This document shows positions 29,701-37,399 of a stretch of DNA of 64,000 nucleotides, piece by piece. The stretch comes from Actinernus sp. WN-2022. Its lineage: Eukaryota; Cnidaria; Anthozoa; Actiniaria; Actinernidae. The translations under genes and the position numbers were made by a program. Within the stretch, counting starts at the first letter, position 1, and each line of letters opens with the position of its first letter. The notes below the pieces were generated by a model. That model did no database searches. It was given only the letters and a program-made list of their open reading frames with translations, and was not told the DNA's origin. The DNA lies in assembly GCA_030867875.1 (NCBI GenBank), contig JAOWCC010001634.1, forward strand, positions 9,566,778 to 9,630,777. Reading direction: 5' to 3'.

Positions 29701-32050
29701 ACGATCCAACATGGGACGACAAACACGACCCAACATGGGACGACAAACACGATCCAACATGGGACGACAAACACGATCCAACATGATATGACAAACACGA
29801 TCCAACATGATATGACAAACACGATCCAACATGGGATGACAAACACGATCCAACATGATATGACAAACACGATCCAACATGATATGACAAACACGATCCA
29901 ACATGGGATGACAAACACGATCCAACATGGGATGACAAACACGATCCAACATGATATGACAAACACGACCCAACATGGGATGACAAACACGATCCAACAT
30001 GGGATGACAAACACGATCCAACATGGGATGACAAACACGATCCAACATGATATGACAAACACGATCCAACATGATATGACAAACACGATCCAACATGATA
30101 TGACAAACACGATCCAACATGGGACGACAAACACGATCCAACATGATATGACAAACACGATCCAACATGATATGACAAACACGATCCAACATGGGACGAC
30201 AAACACGATCCACCATGGGACGACAAACACGATCCACCATGGGACGACAAACACGATCCACCATGGGATGACAAACACGATCCAACATGGGACGACAAAC
30301 ACGATCCAACATGGGACGACAAACACGATCCAACATGGGACGACAAACACGATCCAACGTGGGACGACAAACACGATCCAACGTGGGACGACAAACACGA
30401 TCCAACGTGGGACGACAAACACGATCCAACGTGGGACGACAAACACGATCCAACGTGGGACGACAAACACGATCCAACGTGGGACGACAAACACGATCCA
30501 ACGTGGGACGACAAACACGATCCAACGTGGGACGACAAACACGATCCAACATGGGACGACAAACACGATCCAACATGGGACGACAAACACTATCCAACAT
30601 GGGACGACAAACACGACCCAACATGATATGACAAACACGACCCAACATGATATGACAAACACGACCCAACATGATATGACAAACACGATCCAACATGATA
30701 TGACAAACACGATCCAACATGATATGACAAACACGATCCAACATGATATGACAAACACGATCCAACATGATACGACAAACACGATCCAACATGGGACGAC
30801 AAACACGACCCAACATGGGACGACAAACACGACCCAACATGATATGACAAACACGATCCAACATGGGACGACAAACACGATCCAACATGATATGACAAAC
30901 ACGATCCAACATGGGACGACAAACACGACCCAACATGGGACGACAAACACGACCCAACATGGGACGACAAACACGACCCAACATGGGACGACAAACACGA
31001 CCCAACATGATATGACAAACACGATCCAACATGATATGACAAACACGATCCAACATGATATGACAAACACGATCCAACATGATATGACAAACACGACCCA
31101 ACATGATATGACAAACACGATCCAACATGATATGACAAACACGATCCAACATGATATGACAAACACGATCCAACATGATATGACAAACACGATCCAACAT
31201 GATATGACAAACACGATCCAACATGGGACGACAAACACGATCCAACATGGGACGACAAACACGATCCAACATGGGACGACAAACACGATCCAACATGGGA
31301 CGACAAACACGACCCAACATGGGACGACAAACACGACCCAACATGATATGACAAACACGACCCAACATGGGATGACAAACACGACCCAACATGGGATGAC
31401 AAACACGACCCAACATGGGATGACAAACACGACCCAACATGGGACGACAAACACGATCCAACATGATATGACAAACACGACCCAACATGATATGACAAAC
31501 ACGACCCAACATGATATGACAAACACGATCCAACATGATATGACAAACACGATCCAACATGATATGACAAACACGATCCAACATGGGATGACAAACACGA
31601 TCCAACGTGGGACGACAAACACGATCCAACGTGGGACGACAAACACGACCCAACATGGGACGACAAACGGTCGAGCAATGTCAGTTTGGCCAGGTAGCAC
31701 CCCATGTTGGACGATGTTGAACCATCATTTTTTGTTGGGCGAAATATTTGATCGATAACAAACTTCCAACCATCAAAAGAGCCAACACTGTTGGCCCAAA
31801 CAATGTTCGAACGTTTAGCTAAACATTTACTGATATTTTATCAGTAATAATTGTATGATGGAAAAGTGCCTGTTTAAATTATCCAAGAAAACTTATTTTG
31901 TCTTATTGTTTCCATTAGGTCCGCATGGAAGGTATATCCGTTCTTGGGGAAGATGTCATTGTCAAAGACGAGTTGTACATCAATGGAGGACGAATTCTAC
32001 CTCACAAATCAATATCCGCCTCCTCACCTGAACCTCAAATCATCATGTAG
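8708..32050 (+). CDS. GMPPB: GMPPB gene: mannose-1-phosphate guanylyltransferase beta, 9 exons, N-terminus outside window
   Basis: The enzyme makes GDP-mannose from mannose-1-phosphate and GTP in the cytosol, supplying N-glycosylation, O-mannosylation and GPI-anchor synthesis. Spliced exons are 8708-8788, 16265-16313, 20852-20994, 21604-21762, 22524-22602, 25405-25532, 26482-26560, 26760-26863 and 31919-32050. All exon phases join without a frame break and give 317 residues plus TAG. With the 43 residues expected upstream this makes 360, the family length. Visible motifs are the nucleotidyltransferase core ([39 protein letters not shown]) and a C-terminal left-handed beta-helix of hexapeptide type ([22 protein letters not shown]). 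The protein ends PEPQIIM. The glycine-rich pyrophosphorylase signature at the extreme N-terminus is not in the window. The intron sizes, up to 7.5 kb, are repeat-rich. Identity is by recognition of the family sequence; I am very sure. Confidence 0.97.
8975..9345 (-). mobile_element. SINE-like repeat, related to 1120-1389
   Basis: On the minus strand it starts GGGCTGTGTGCTGCAGTGGTTA, which resembles an RNA polymerase III A box, and carries GGGTTCCATTCCC as a B-box-like motif. The rest (GGGTCTCC(C/A)AAGCCAG and onward) matches 1120-1389 over more than 200 bases. It sits just after the 8708-8788 exon of GMPPB. Confidence 0.55.
10305..10737. mobile_element. MITE with about 39-bp terminal inverted repeats
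   Basis: ATACACGACTTTCATAATGG and its continuation CCGCCTCCTAATTT at 10322-10356 return inverted at 10691-10730. The flanking GAATCAG at 10305 is also mirrored at 10731-10737. The internal 330 bases have no supported gene. Confidence 0.75.
11366..11561. mobile_element. MITE with AAGGCCATCCCAATAAAA ends
   Basis: The left end TAAGGCCATCCCAATAAAA is mirrored by TTTTATTGGGATGGCCTA at the right. A lone right-type end occurs at about 926-945, so the family is dispersed. Confidence 0.7.
11976..12066. repeat. Foldback with AATCTCGTTC ends
   Basis: GCAATCTCGTTCCCAGAGCC and the following GCGATCTTTTG are mirrored within 90 bases (CAAAAGATCGCGGGC, GAGAACGAGATTGC). It forms a strong hairpin. A related CCTCGTTCCCAGG follows at 12080. 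Confidence 0.65.
12070..14640. other. Intron DNA, nothing recognised
   Basis: This part of the GMPPB intron has only short, unsupported open frames and AT-rich sequence. I see no coding or RNA signal. Confidence 0.5.
14641..14990. mobile_element. MITE with TTAGGCCAGATAAAAAA ends
   Basis: TTAGGCCAGATAAAAAA and the CTTGTTTAGCGTCC that follows are inverted at 14957-14990. The element is about 350 bp, flanked by TTA-like bases, and non-coding. Confidence 0.75.
16265..16313 (+). CDS. GMPPB: GMPPB exon, residues about 71-87
   Basis: This short exon of 49 bases enters in phase 0 and ends with one base of a split alanine codon. It encodes [16 protein letters not shown]. The strand-loop ending EPLGT with the following AGPLALA is a hallmark of sugar-phosphate nucleotidyltransferases. 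Flanks are a CAG acceptor and GTACTG donor. Confidence 0.95.
17070..17096. repeat. C run then A run
   Basis: A homopolymer of about 14 C is followed at once by about 12 A. Such runs are unreliable in assembly. Other long C or G runs lie at 17269, 45588, 45890-45911, 48641-48659 and 50776. Confidence 0.85.
17155..17600 (-). mobile_element. tRNA-derived SINE-containing repeat, copy 2
   Basis: It is the second copy of the unit at 6690-7250. On the minus strand it reads GTGGTGCAGTTGGTAAAGC (A box) and GGTTCGAGTCTCC (B box), nearer to tRNA consensus than copy 1. Flanking DNA to about 18060 matches 7430-7960 in the opposite orientation. Confidence 0.6.
18066..18590. repeat. Diverged tandem repeat rich in CCCTAACC / TTTTTAGGG
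   Basis: The motif GATCACTAAA(C/T)AACACA..CTTCTCCCTATAAACTA followed by CCAAATCCTAACC recurs about four times. One diverged copy occurs at 8305-8405. It leads into the regular 28-bp array. Confidence 0.7.
18590..19370. repeat. 28-bp minisatellite containing TTAGGG, with 240-bp higher-order duplication
   Basis: The unit is of the form AGTCACTAATTTAGGG then TGTTTAGAGCCA, 28 bp, about 27 copies. Bases 18661-18900 and 18901-19140 are nearly identical over 240 bp, including irregular short units, so a block of units was duplicated as a whole. Confidence 0.9.
19502..20030. mobile_element. TTAAAGTGCC-ended MITE, copy 1
   Basis: It begins TTAAAGTGCCACTACGACGG and ends GGGGCACTTTAA. The interior (GTTCTCATTATTCAG, CTTCTTGTGT.CGTGAAGA, TTGTATAAAGCTGAACAAA) matches 49405-49970. 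It is non-coding. Confidence 0.8.
20620..20748. mobile_element. Foldback element, AAGCAATAGACCACAC ends
   Basis: AAGCAATAGACCACACATTT and TGTTTACTGG(T/C)GAAATAA are mirrored within 130 bases with few mismatches. It is likely a small MITE. Confidence 0.75.
20852..20994 (+). CDS. GMPPB: GMPPB exon, residues about 87-134, catalytic core
   Basis: This 143-base exon completes the split alanine and encodes [18 protein letters not shown] followed by [13 protein letters not shown], whose aspartate lies at the metal/nucleotide site in this family. The acceptor is CCAG and the donor is GTAAAT. It ends in phase 0 after GKEGTIV. Confidence 0.97.
21604..21762 (+). CDS. GMPPB: GMPPB exon, residues about 135-187, with GC splice donor
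   Basis: This exon of 159 bases, 53 codons, encodes [16 protein letters not shown], then [16 protein letters not shown] and [18 protein letters not shown] and NAG(L/M)Y are sugar-phosphate recognition motifs of the family. The exon ends GAG followed by GCAAGT. The next exon starts after a CAG at 22521-22523, so this is a GC-AG intron. The frame and family alignment fix this junction. Confidence 0.96.
22524..22602 (+). CDS. GMPPB: GMPPB exon, residues about 188-214
   Basis: The exon has 79 bases, phase 0 in and phase 1 out (split glycine). It encodes [16 protein letters not shown] and [18 protein letters not shown] is strongly conserved in GDP-mannose pyrophosphorylases. It is flanked by TTTCCAG and GTAAGG. 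Confidence 0.96.
22819..24815. mobile_element. piggyBac-like non-autonomous element flanked by TTAA
   Basis: TTAA then CCCTTTCACTAC at 22819-22834 is mirrored by GTAGTGAAAGGG then TTAA at 24800-24815. A TTAA target duplication with CCC-starting inverted ends is the piggyBac signature. The element is 1,989 bp and no transposase was recognised. A LINE fragment is nested in it. It lies in a GMPPB intron. Confidence 0.7.
23682..24227 (+). pseudogene. 5'-truncated non-LTR retrotransposon, reverse transcriptase C-terminal part
   Basis: An open frame reads [20 protein letters not shown], then [20 protein letters not shown], and ends near [20 protein letters not shown]. This is the thumb/connection region after the catalytic domain of LINE reverse transcriptases; the catalytic FADD motif is absent. 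A stop precedes it (TAA at about 23678), consistent with 5' truncation. The 3' part to about 24645 is AT-rich and ends in an A-rich AAACTTAAAA tail. It is very AT-rich compared with the surrounding element. Confidence 0.85.
25405..25532 (+). CDS. GMPPB: GMPPB exon, residues about 214-256
   Basis: The exon has 128 bases. It completes the split glycine and encodes [16 protein letters not shown], then a helix and GIIGNVLV, the entry into the C-terminal beta-helix. The (W)xD(V/I)GxPxD motif is a family signature at the sugar site. Flanks are TTTGTAG and GTAATA. Confidence 0.96.
25564..25765. repeat. Dispersed repeat, GACTTGCCACAAGTCAACCTC
   Basis: AGACTTGC(C/T)ACAAGTCAACC with a following GAGCGAGCGAC block occurs here and again at 59876-59960. 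Each contains a small palindrome (GACTTG..CAAGTC). Confidence 0.6.
25937..26065. mobile_element. Small foldback MITE, CACTTAATGAC ends
   Basis: CACTTAATGACTGGGCCCTC is mirrored by GAGGGGCCGGTCATTAAGTG over 130 bp. It is non-coding. Confidence 0.75.
26140..26325 (-). mobile_element. tRNA-derived SINE fragment
   Basis: The minus strand reads GGCGTTGGGTGGCGCAGC, then TGTGACCCGAGATCGATTCC, the layout of a tRNA-like head (A box, then B box close to GATCGATTCC). A 3' tail with GAGTATGTGGAATGAG-type sequence follows. Confidence 0.55.
26482..26560 (+). CDS. GMPPB: GMPPB exon, residues about 257-283, beta-helix
   Basis: This 79-base exon encodes [19 protein letters not shown] and PGVVVQD, the hexapeptide-repeat left-handed beta-helix. 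It ends with the first base of a split glycine codon. The acceptor is TTACAG and the donor is GTGAGT. Confidence 0.95.
26760..26863 (+). CDS. GMPPB: GMPPB exon, residues about 283-317, beta-helix
   Basis: This 104-base exon completes the glycine and encodes [19 protein letters not shown], then [13 protein letters not shown], ending in phase 0 at a GTAAGC donor. A tandem array of 42-bp units begins just inside the following intron. Confidence 0.96.
26872..27055. repeat. 42-bp tandem repeat, about 4 copies
   Basis: Units of CCTAGCCAATCAAATTCACT then CCTCTGTACCACTCATCGTA follow each other with small changes. The array starts about 10 bases after the donor of the 26760-26863 exon. Confidence 0.85.
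27119..27420 (+). mobile_element. 3' end of a LINE (CR1/L2-like), 5' truncated
   Basis: The open frame runs [19 protein letters not shown], then [20 protein letters not shown] and to a stop at about 27360. LWNALP...SLDVFKRDF is the usual end of CR1/L2-type reverse transcriptase ORFs. The 3' part has TGTAAAGCGCCTAGGAAC and ends in a TTG microsatellite, typical of such LINE tails. Confidence 0.8.
27476..27681. mobile_element. MITE with 5-bp target duplication TTTAG
   Basis: GGCGTGTTCTTTTGGG is mirrored by CCCAAAAGAATGCGCC; a second inverted pair (CGGCTATTCCG) sits inside. TTTAG flanks both ends (27471-27475, 27682-27686). It is 206 bp and non-coding. Confidence 0.75.
27925..28075. repeat. Short repeats of CTGCCGTACCCAATTCAT, bounded by TTAAGTTCGGCA
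   Basis: The 18-bp unit occurs about three to four times with changes. TTAAGTTCGGCA occurs in the same orientation at both sides (27919, 28064). Confidence 0.65.
28591..31662. repeat. 24-bp minisatellite, 128 units, no indels
   Basis: The unit ACAAACACGA(T/C)CCAACATG then (GGGACG, GATATG or GGGATG) repeats for 3,072 bp, exactly 128 times 24. Register is kept from first to last unit: positions 28621 and 31621 start the same way. A partial unit (ACAAAC) follows. Because 24 is a multiple of three and no unit holds a stop, several frames on both strands stay open for 300 to 1048 codons; these are not genes. The array sits in the last intron of GMPPB, about 250 bp before its final exon. Confidence 0.97.
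31919..32050 (+). CDS. GMPPB: GMPPB last exon, residues about 318-360 and stop
   Basis: The exon has 132 bases, 43 codons plus TAG. It encodes [20 protein letters not shown] and ends PEPQIIM, the conserved C-terminus of the family. The acceptor follows a pyrimidine-rich tract ending TTAG, about 250 bases after the 24-bp minisatellite array. Confidence 0.97.
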   Translation, partial: VRMEGISVLGEDVIVKDELYINGGRILPHKSISASSPEPQIIM

Positions 32051-32255
32051 AAAATAGCGAACAATTTTTAAAAAGATTTTAAATACTTGTCATCAGCACA
32101 AAAAAAGAAAAGAGGCTCCACATAGAACTGGGCGAGGATGCTTTTGTCAAGAGCCTCTACAATAATATACACAACAGGCACTTAAACAAAGACCTGCGCT
32201 ATAAAAGGGATTGCTGCCCCTTTTCTCGCCCTGTTGGGATTCGAAATTAAAATTC
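32046..32255 (+). promoter_or_regulatory. GMPPB 3' flank, candidate polyadenylation signal
   Basis: Downstream of the stop, ATTAAA occurs at 32246-32251. No clear AATAAA lies nearer. A hairpin AGAGGCTC/GAGCCTCT is at 32112-32157. The ATTAAA is inside the foldback element that starts at 32184. This is weak evidence. Confidence 0.25.
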
Positions 32256-32517
32256 AGTAGAGTGATCGAAGCAAGTATAAAGCAAGTTACCAGTCCTCTC
32301 CTGTTAGAATGCTGAAAAATTAAATAAGCTGACGAAAGAAAGCAGCAGGAAGCTAGTCAATAGTGTTTTAGAACCGTTTTTGATTTGAATTTCGCGCGAC
32401 AACAAAATTCACAGATCGCTCAAGCGGAACATCACATGGTGCATGCAGAGCTTTGAATAGAGATGTTCACTCGACTGCCTGGCAGAGGCCTTTTTATAGC
32501 GCAGATGCTTGTTTTTA
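32184..32517. mobile_element. Foldback MITE with CTGCGCTATAAAAGG ends, copy 1
   Basis: AAACAAAGACCTGCGCTATAA and its mirror TTATAGCGCAGATGCTTGTTT bound 330 bp. The interior (TTCTCGCCCT.TTGG, TTTTAGAACCGT, AATTTCGCGCGA, GAGCTTTGAA.AGAGATGTTC) matches 44620-45035. It lies about 130 bp after the GMPPB stop. Confidence 0.8.
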
Positions 32518-32604
32518 AAAATAGGAATACTGACCAACAGGACTAAAACTCGTACAGTGTATAATTCCAAATTACATTTTTCAAACTTTCTCGGGAGATA
32601 TCTT

Positions 32605-33069
32605 ATTAAAGTGCCTATGAAGCTTATTTTTTTATTTTAGATATCAATTCTACATCAAGTGAATAGTAGAATGGTACAATATATCTTTCTTTGAATGCTG
32701 TGCCGCTGAGTTAAGGAGGTTTTAATATCCAAAATGCTAATTACATGACGTCAAGGGAGGCATCAATTATTATACAATTTTTTTTGTTACAATTAAACAA
32801 TTTTTTTAAATTATCAGTATTATACCCATCGTTGAAATAAAATGATATTAGAAATTTGTTTTGTTATATCAGTAGAAACGCCCATTCACAACCACTAAGA
32901 AGTGGTTGCAGATGCCTCCCCTGACGTCATGTAATTAGCATTTTGGATATTAAAACCTCCTTAACTCAGCGGCACAGCATTCAAAGCAAAATATATTTTA
33001 CCATTCTACTATTCACTTGATTTAGAATTGATATCTAAAATAAAAAAATAAGCTTCATAGGCACTTTAA
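32605..33069. mobile_element. Foldback element with about 155-bp inverted arms
   Basis: The left arm starts ATTAAAGTGCCTATGAAGC and the right arm ends GCTTCATAGGCACTTTAA. The arms also share TGTGCCGCTGAGTTAAGGAG and CATGACGTCA.GG, and are highly similar for about 155 bases. The ends resemble the TTAAAGTGCC family at 19502 and 49405. Confidence 0.9.
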
Positions 33070-33337
33070 GCAGCTTGCTTAGTACATTTTTTTTGAAAAT
33101 GGGAAAGGGTTATGGGCATGGGCATTGAAATGTACTGAGTGCACAGGCTAGTTATATTAATAATCTAAATCAGAAAGGCCGTGGTCACACTTGAGCTAGG
33201 AACACGAACTCTACTGTATACGTTTGCTGTGCTTGACGGTGAACAGGCGTTGATGCGTTTACTAGTCACTCAAGATGAGCTGCCAAACGTACCAGAACTG
33301 TCGGGTTTGCATGGCCTCATTAGCCTGCTTTGAGACT

Positions 33338-33474
33338 GGCCTGGGTATATACTTCATGGTAGTGTTTCGTTCCATAGTCTCCCTGCATAATACTGTAAAA
33401 CAGTAGAGAAAATGATTATGCAGGGAGACTAGCTGTATGGAACGAAACACTACCATGAAGTATATACCCTGGCC
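33338..33474. mobile_element. Foldback with almost perfect 60-bp arms
   Basis: GGCCTGGGTATATACTTCAT, TAGTGTTTCGTTCCAT and GTCTCCCTGCATAA return inverted by 33474 with very few differences. High arm identity suggests a recent insertion. Confidence 0.85.
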
Positions 33475-33722
33475 TGAACCAAGCTAAAAGCACACTGCAG
33501 CGATTTTGAAGTTTCAAGTAATTAGCATAGAATTTCAGGTATGGACATTCGTCTGGTTTGAGAGGTCACATTTCTAGCACGCTGTAAGTCAGCTATCGTA
33601 CTTTGCATAGTTGAAATGTGACCATGGCCTCGATGAATACGTTGTTGATGATGTGGTGTCGTATTTTAGATAGTTAGATCTATAGATAGATACTTTTATT
33701 TACATAGGGTAATCCTTTCAGT

Positions 33723-34193
33723 TTAAGTAATGGTCCAGATAAGAACTGTAGTGTCTACGGCAAGGAATGTTAAAAGGTGTTAATTTTCTATTATTCTTTC
33801 TCGTAATTTCATTGGTTGATACTTATAAATTAAATAGAAACCCATCGAAATAATGCATTTTCATTCGATATTTTTTTGCGGTTCGAATTTATTTTTGATC
33901 AAACTAACTATAGTTTAATTTCGAAGAATATCGTATGTGGGGAAAGTTCTCAAATTTGCGATTGAAAAATCCTTTGTTTTCTCTATATCCGATTGGCTGA
34001 ACGGTGGCTTCTCTGCATTTTCACAGAAAAAAGAGCCAATAGCATAAAAAATACTTTATTTTCGAGATGTAGTTTGGACTGTAGATACCTCCTAAAGCAC
34101 TTAAGGCATATTCAAGCAAAATCGTATGTGGGGGAGGCTCATTGCCGCAGAACAATGGATTCCACTACAGTTCTTATCTGGACCATTACTTAA
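33723..34193. mobile_element. MITE with TTAAGTAATGGTCC ends, copy 1
   Basis: TTAAGTAATGGTCCAGATAA then GAACTGTAGTG is mirrored at 34160-34193. The ends match those of 57878-58295. Confidence 0.8.
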
Positions 34194-34825
34194 TAGGAAC
34201 TTATTGACTGAGTGCGAGGGCCAGACGGAAAAATATTTCGTGGGCGAGGTCCGTACAAGACGAGATCTAGAGTCGAATATTACCCATTTGGTCCAACCTA
34301 ATTCAGTCAATAATTGTTTTATCATATGTCCACTTGGTTTGTTTTAATAACGAAAAAAACAACAAGCATTAAATCGAACAGGGCCGTACGGCTGTTTCCA
34401 TCCCGCACACGTGACTTCTGTAAATGGTTTTGAAAGGAAAGCGTGCACCGGAGGTGAATAGCATACCATGTTTGAGTAGCCAATCAGAGTGCGCGAAAAG
34501 CACTATTCACTGGCGTGGCATACTAATACAAATTACTGATATCAATTGCTGGCTTGCACGTTACGTCATCGCCGTCATGTTGGTGGACGTTAACAAAAGA
34601 TTCCTCGTTAGCTTGTCTTAGTTCCACCACCATGGCCACCACGACTTTGTCGGATTGGTTGAAGTCAGCAATAGGAACCCTGACAACATAACAGTAAACT
34701 TATCACGGTCACTAAAATATTAGGAATAAATTACATAAAAGAATACTAGGAAAAGTACCATGTTACATTAAAAATAAATTGCAATCACCATTCACAGTAT
34801 GATGGTGGGATTTTTTTTTTTGAAG

Positions 34826-35064
34826 TACAGTTGAACCTCCCGTAAGCGACCACCCTCGGGACCTGGAAAAGTGGTCGCTTACGAGAGGTGGTCTCAAACG
34901 AGAGTAACCACCACAGGAAGCCCAAAAGGTGGTCGCGGTCGCTTACGAGAGGTATTCAATGCAGTGATTTGACAGACAACGGGCTTTTGGTAAGTGGTCG
35001 CTTAAGATAGGTGGTTGCCTACGAGTCGATACGAGAGGTGGTCGCACAGAGAGGTTCCACTGTA
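34826..35064. mobile_element. MITE with TACAGTTGAACCTC ends
   Basis: TACAGTTGAACCTCCCGTAA at the left is mirrored by GAGGTTCCACTGTA at the right. The inside repeats GTGGTCGCTTACGAGAGG several times. TA-bounded CAGT(T/G)GAACCTC ends are common among invertebrate Tc1/mariner-like MITEs. Confidence 0.75.
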
Positions 35065-36045
35065 CTCTAATTGAGAGGCACAACTAAAGAAAAGCTCAAG
35101 AGTGGACCTATACACTTGCCGTGCAGATCAAGGTAACATAGATCGTAGCTGAAATGCTCGTACTGTTCACTGTTTGTAAAGTAAACTAGAGATAGAACGT
35201 GAAGGGATACATGGTCAATACATAAATGGGTGCAGAAGTTGGTTTTGTGAAGTCATGGAAAGTGGGTTCGGTATTTCAGCTAACATCGCAGAAAAGGAAC
35301 TGAACTGACAAACATTTTTGAAATCATAAAGGGGCACTGTCAACCCCTAAATGATCAACTTTCTCACAGGCGGGAAGAAAGACTAAAATAACTACTCACA
35401 TTAGCAGAGTATGCTTTCCAGGTTTACTGGAGAAAATTTGAGACAATTTGGGTGAATAATGGCAAAGAATTGACTGCTTTTAAGAGAAATTTAGAGCAAC
35501 TTGAAATCGGTTCATTGTAACCAAAATCAGGTTTCTAGAATAAGCTTTTGTAATTCACTTTAATCTTTTCCATCCTTGATCGAAAAAGTTTCAAAAGCAT
35601 ATCAGGACATTCACATGGTAGTTCTCTTCTCTCAGGGTGTTATTTTTGTAGCAGCTTATTTTAAAGAAACTTGAAGGTTAATTCGATGGACAAGTGCCCC
35701 TCTTGCGTTATTTGTCACAAACAGTTAATGTTCCAGAAAAACAGCACACATAGGATGATTTCGCTCCTGTGTAATGGTAATTACACATCTTATTAGACAT
35801 TAAGTGTATTAGGTACGGCCTATTGTTCTTTTGTTGCTGCTACACAGCAGCAAGGGACACTGAATAGGTGTTCGACAGCACTTTGCGTGTATGAAACATA
35901 TAGCCGTCCAGTGGATACAAGGAAAAGTATGTTCCCTTAAGTTATCCAGCCACACCCCTGAATTTCTGTTCCAGGGGTGTTTGGAAGAAAAATCCACCAG
36001 TTATAGGAAACCCTGGCTGTTTGAACAAGTTGCCATTGGCAATAT
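35065..36045. other. Intergenic DNA, nothing recognised
   Basis: It lies between two MITEs in the GMPPB-RNF123 intergenic space. I see no coding or RNA signal. Confidence 0.5.
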
Positions 36046-36049
36046 GGTC

Positions 36050-36334
36050 TAAATTGAAAATATGCTGAAAAAATTGGAATGCGTATTTTCGTTTTTGAAA
36101 AACAATTGGACACTAGTATGAGCCATTTTGGGCGTGGACGCCCCCTGGTGACATTTAACGGCGGTCCCTATTGTCAGAAAACAATAGCTTCTGTCGTGTA
36201 ATAATAGGGACCGCCAAAAGACGTCATCAGATCCAAGATGGCGGCGTCCGCGCCCAAAATGGCTCGTACCCTTGTCCAATTTTTTTCAAAAAACAAAAAT
36301 ACGTATTCCAATTTTTTCAACATATTTTCAACTA
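36050..36334. mobile_element. Foldback element, shared core family, copy 1
   Basis: TTGAAAATATGCTGAAAAAA is mirrored at 36310-36332. The core CTATTGTCAGAAAACAATAG then TGTCGTGTAA.AATAG and CCAAGATGGCGGC is shared with 39130-39385 and 43728-43995. Confidence 0.8.
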
Positions 36335-36349
36335 ATAGGTTCCTTTAAA

Positions 36350-36500
36350 AAAATACAGGCCTCCCTGTGGTAACTTTGACCACATTGTTGGAATACCGGG
36401 CTTCCTGTAGCATATTGGACCACATTGAAAATACCGGGCTTCCTGTAGTATACTTGTGCAACAATTGAAAATACCGGGCTTCCTGTGGTTTACTCCAATA
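36350..36500. repeat. Short tandem GAAAATACCGGGCTTCCTGT
   Basis: ATACCGGGCTTCCTGT.G(T/G) recurs about three times with spacing of about 50 bases, and once more at 37022. Confidence 0.7.
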
Positions 36501-36904
36501 TTTGTTTAACAATCTGGTTTATTGTGGTTCACACTAGTGTGTAATGGCTCGCGTAAGAACGGTCGTAAGAACAATAGACCCGCGTAATCAACATATCCTC
36601 AGGCATACGAGATGTCCACAGTCAAAGTTACAAGCGAAAATTGTAGGAAACTGTATGCTGTTGACCATTTTTACTGTGAAAACGTAAAGAAAACCACCAG
36701 CCAGAAGAAAATAAAAGAATCACAAATTTGATAACATCCCCCACATACGAATTTCTCCAATATCAAACCAAGTTTTATAAAAATTATCTAATGAAAGTGC
36801 ATTACTTCGATGATCTTCTATTGAATATGAGTATCAACCAATGAAATTACGAGAAATAGAAAATTTATCTGTTTACATTCTTTGCCGTTCCCTTATCCGG
36901 AGCA

Positions 36905-37000
36905 TTACTCCTTAAGGTATGCTTATCGCCGTGGGAGCACTACTCGAAACGTCAGCTGCTACTCACTTCCCCACGGCGATTAGCATGCCTTAATAGACTT
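36905..37000. repeat. Hairpin, TTATCGCCGTGGG arms
   Basis: TTAAGGTATGCTTATCGCCG then TGGGAG is mirrored by CTTCCCCACGGCGATTAGCA then TGCCTTAA. Confidence 0.7.
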
Positions 37001-37311
37001 AAATCTTACCGGCATTATTGAAACTACCGGGCTTCCTGTGTTAAATCCTACACTAATCAGAGCGATCTTGTTCTGCTGTTTCATTGGTTATCAAGATGCG
37101 CCCGCCTGACCAAAGTGGGAGGACCTGATTGGCGGTGACTTTAATTATTCATGAGGTTCAGAAATCAATGGTGTAATTTTTATTCCAGTTACTAGGCAGC
37201 CCATAATTTGTACACATCTTAATATCGTGATCGTGTCTAAATGTGAATTAGAACATGGTCTCGACCAATCAGCGTTCTCCATTTCAGCTGTCTAAATCCC
37301 ATAGTTAAGTA

Positions 37312-37397
37312 ATTAGTATTCTCCATATAGAGAATACCAATAAGGCTATGAAACAATAGCCTTATTAGTATTCTCTATATGGAGAATACAAATTACT
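37312..37397. repeat. Hairpin with TAGTATTCTC arms
   Basis: AGTAATTAGTATTCTCCATA and AATAAGGCTAT are mirrored at 37355-37397. The whole 86-base palindrome could be a minimal MITE. Confidence 0.8.
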
Positions 37398-37399
37398 CC

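Noticed and set aside
28591..31662. CRISPR-like array
   Set aside because: The repeats are contiguous with no unique spacers, and the genome is animal.
28559..31758. Very long open frames (up to 1,048 codons) on both strands
   Set aside because: They are all within the 24-bp array and are open only because the unit length is a multiple of three and lacks stops. They have 8-residue periodicity in every frame and no domain.
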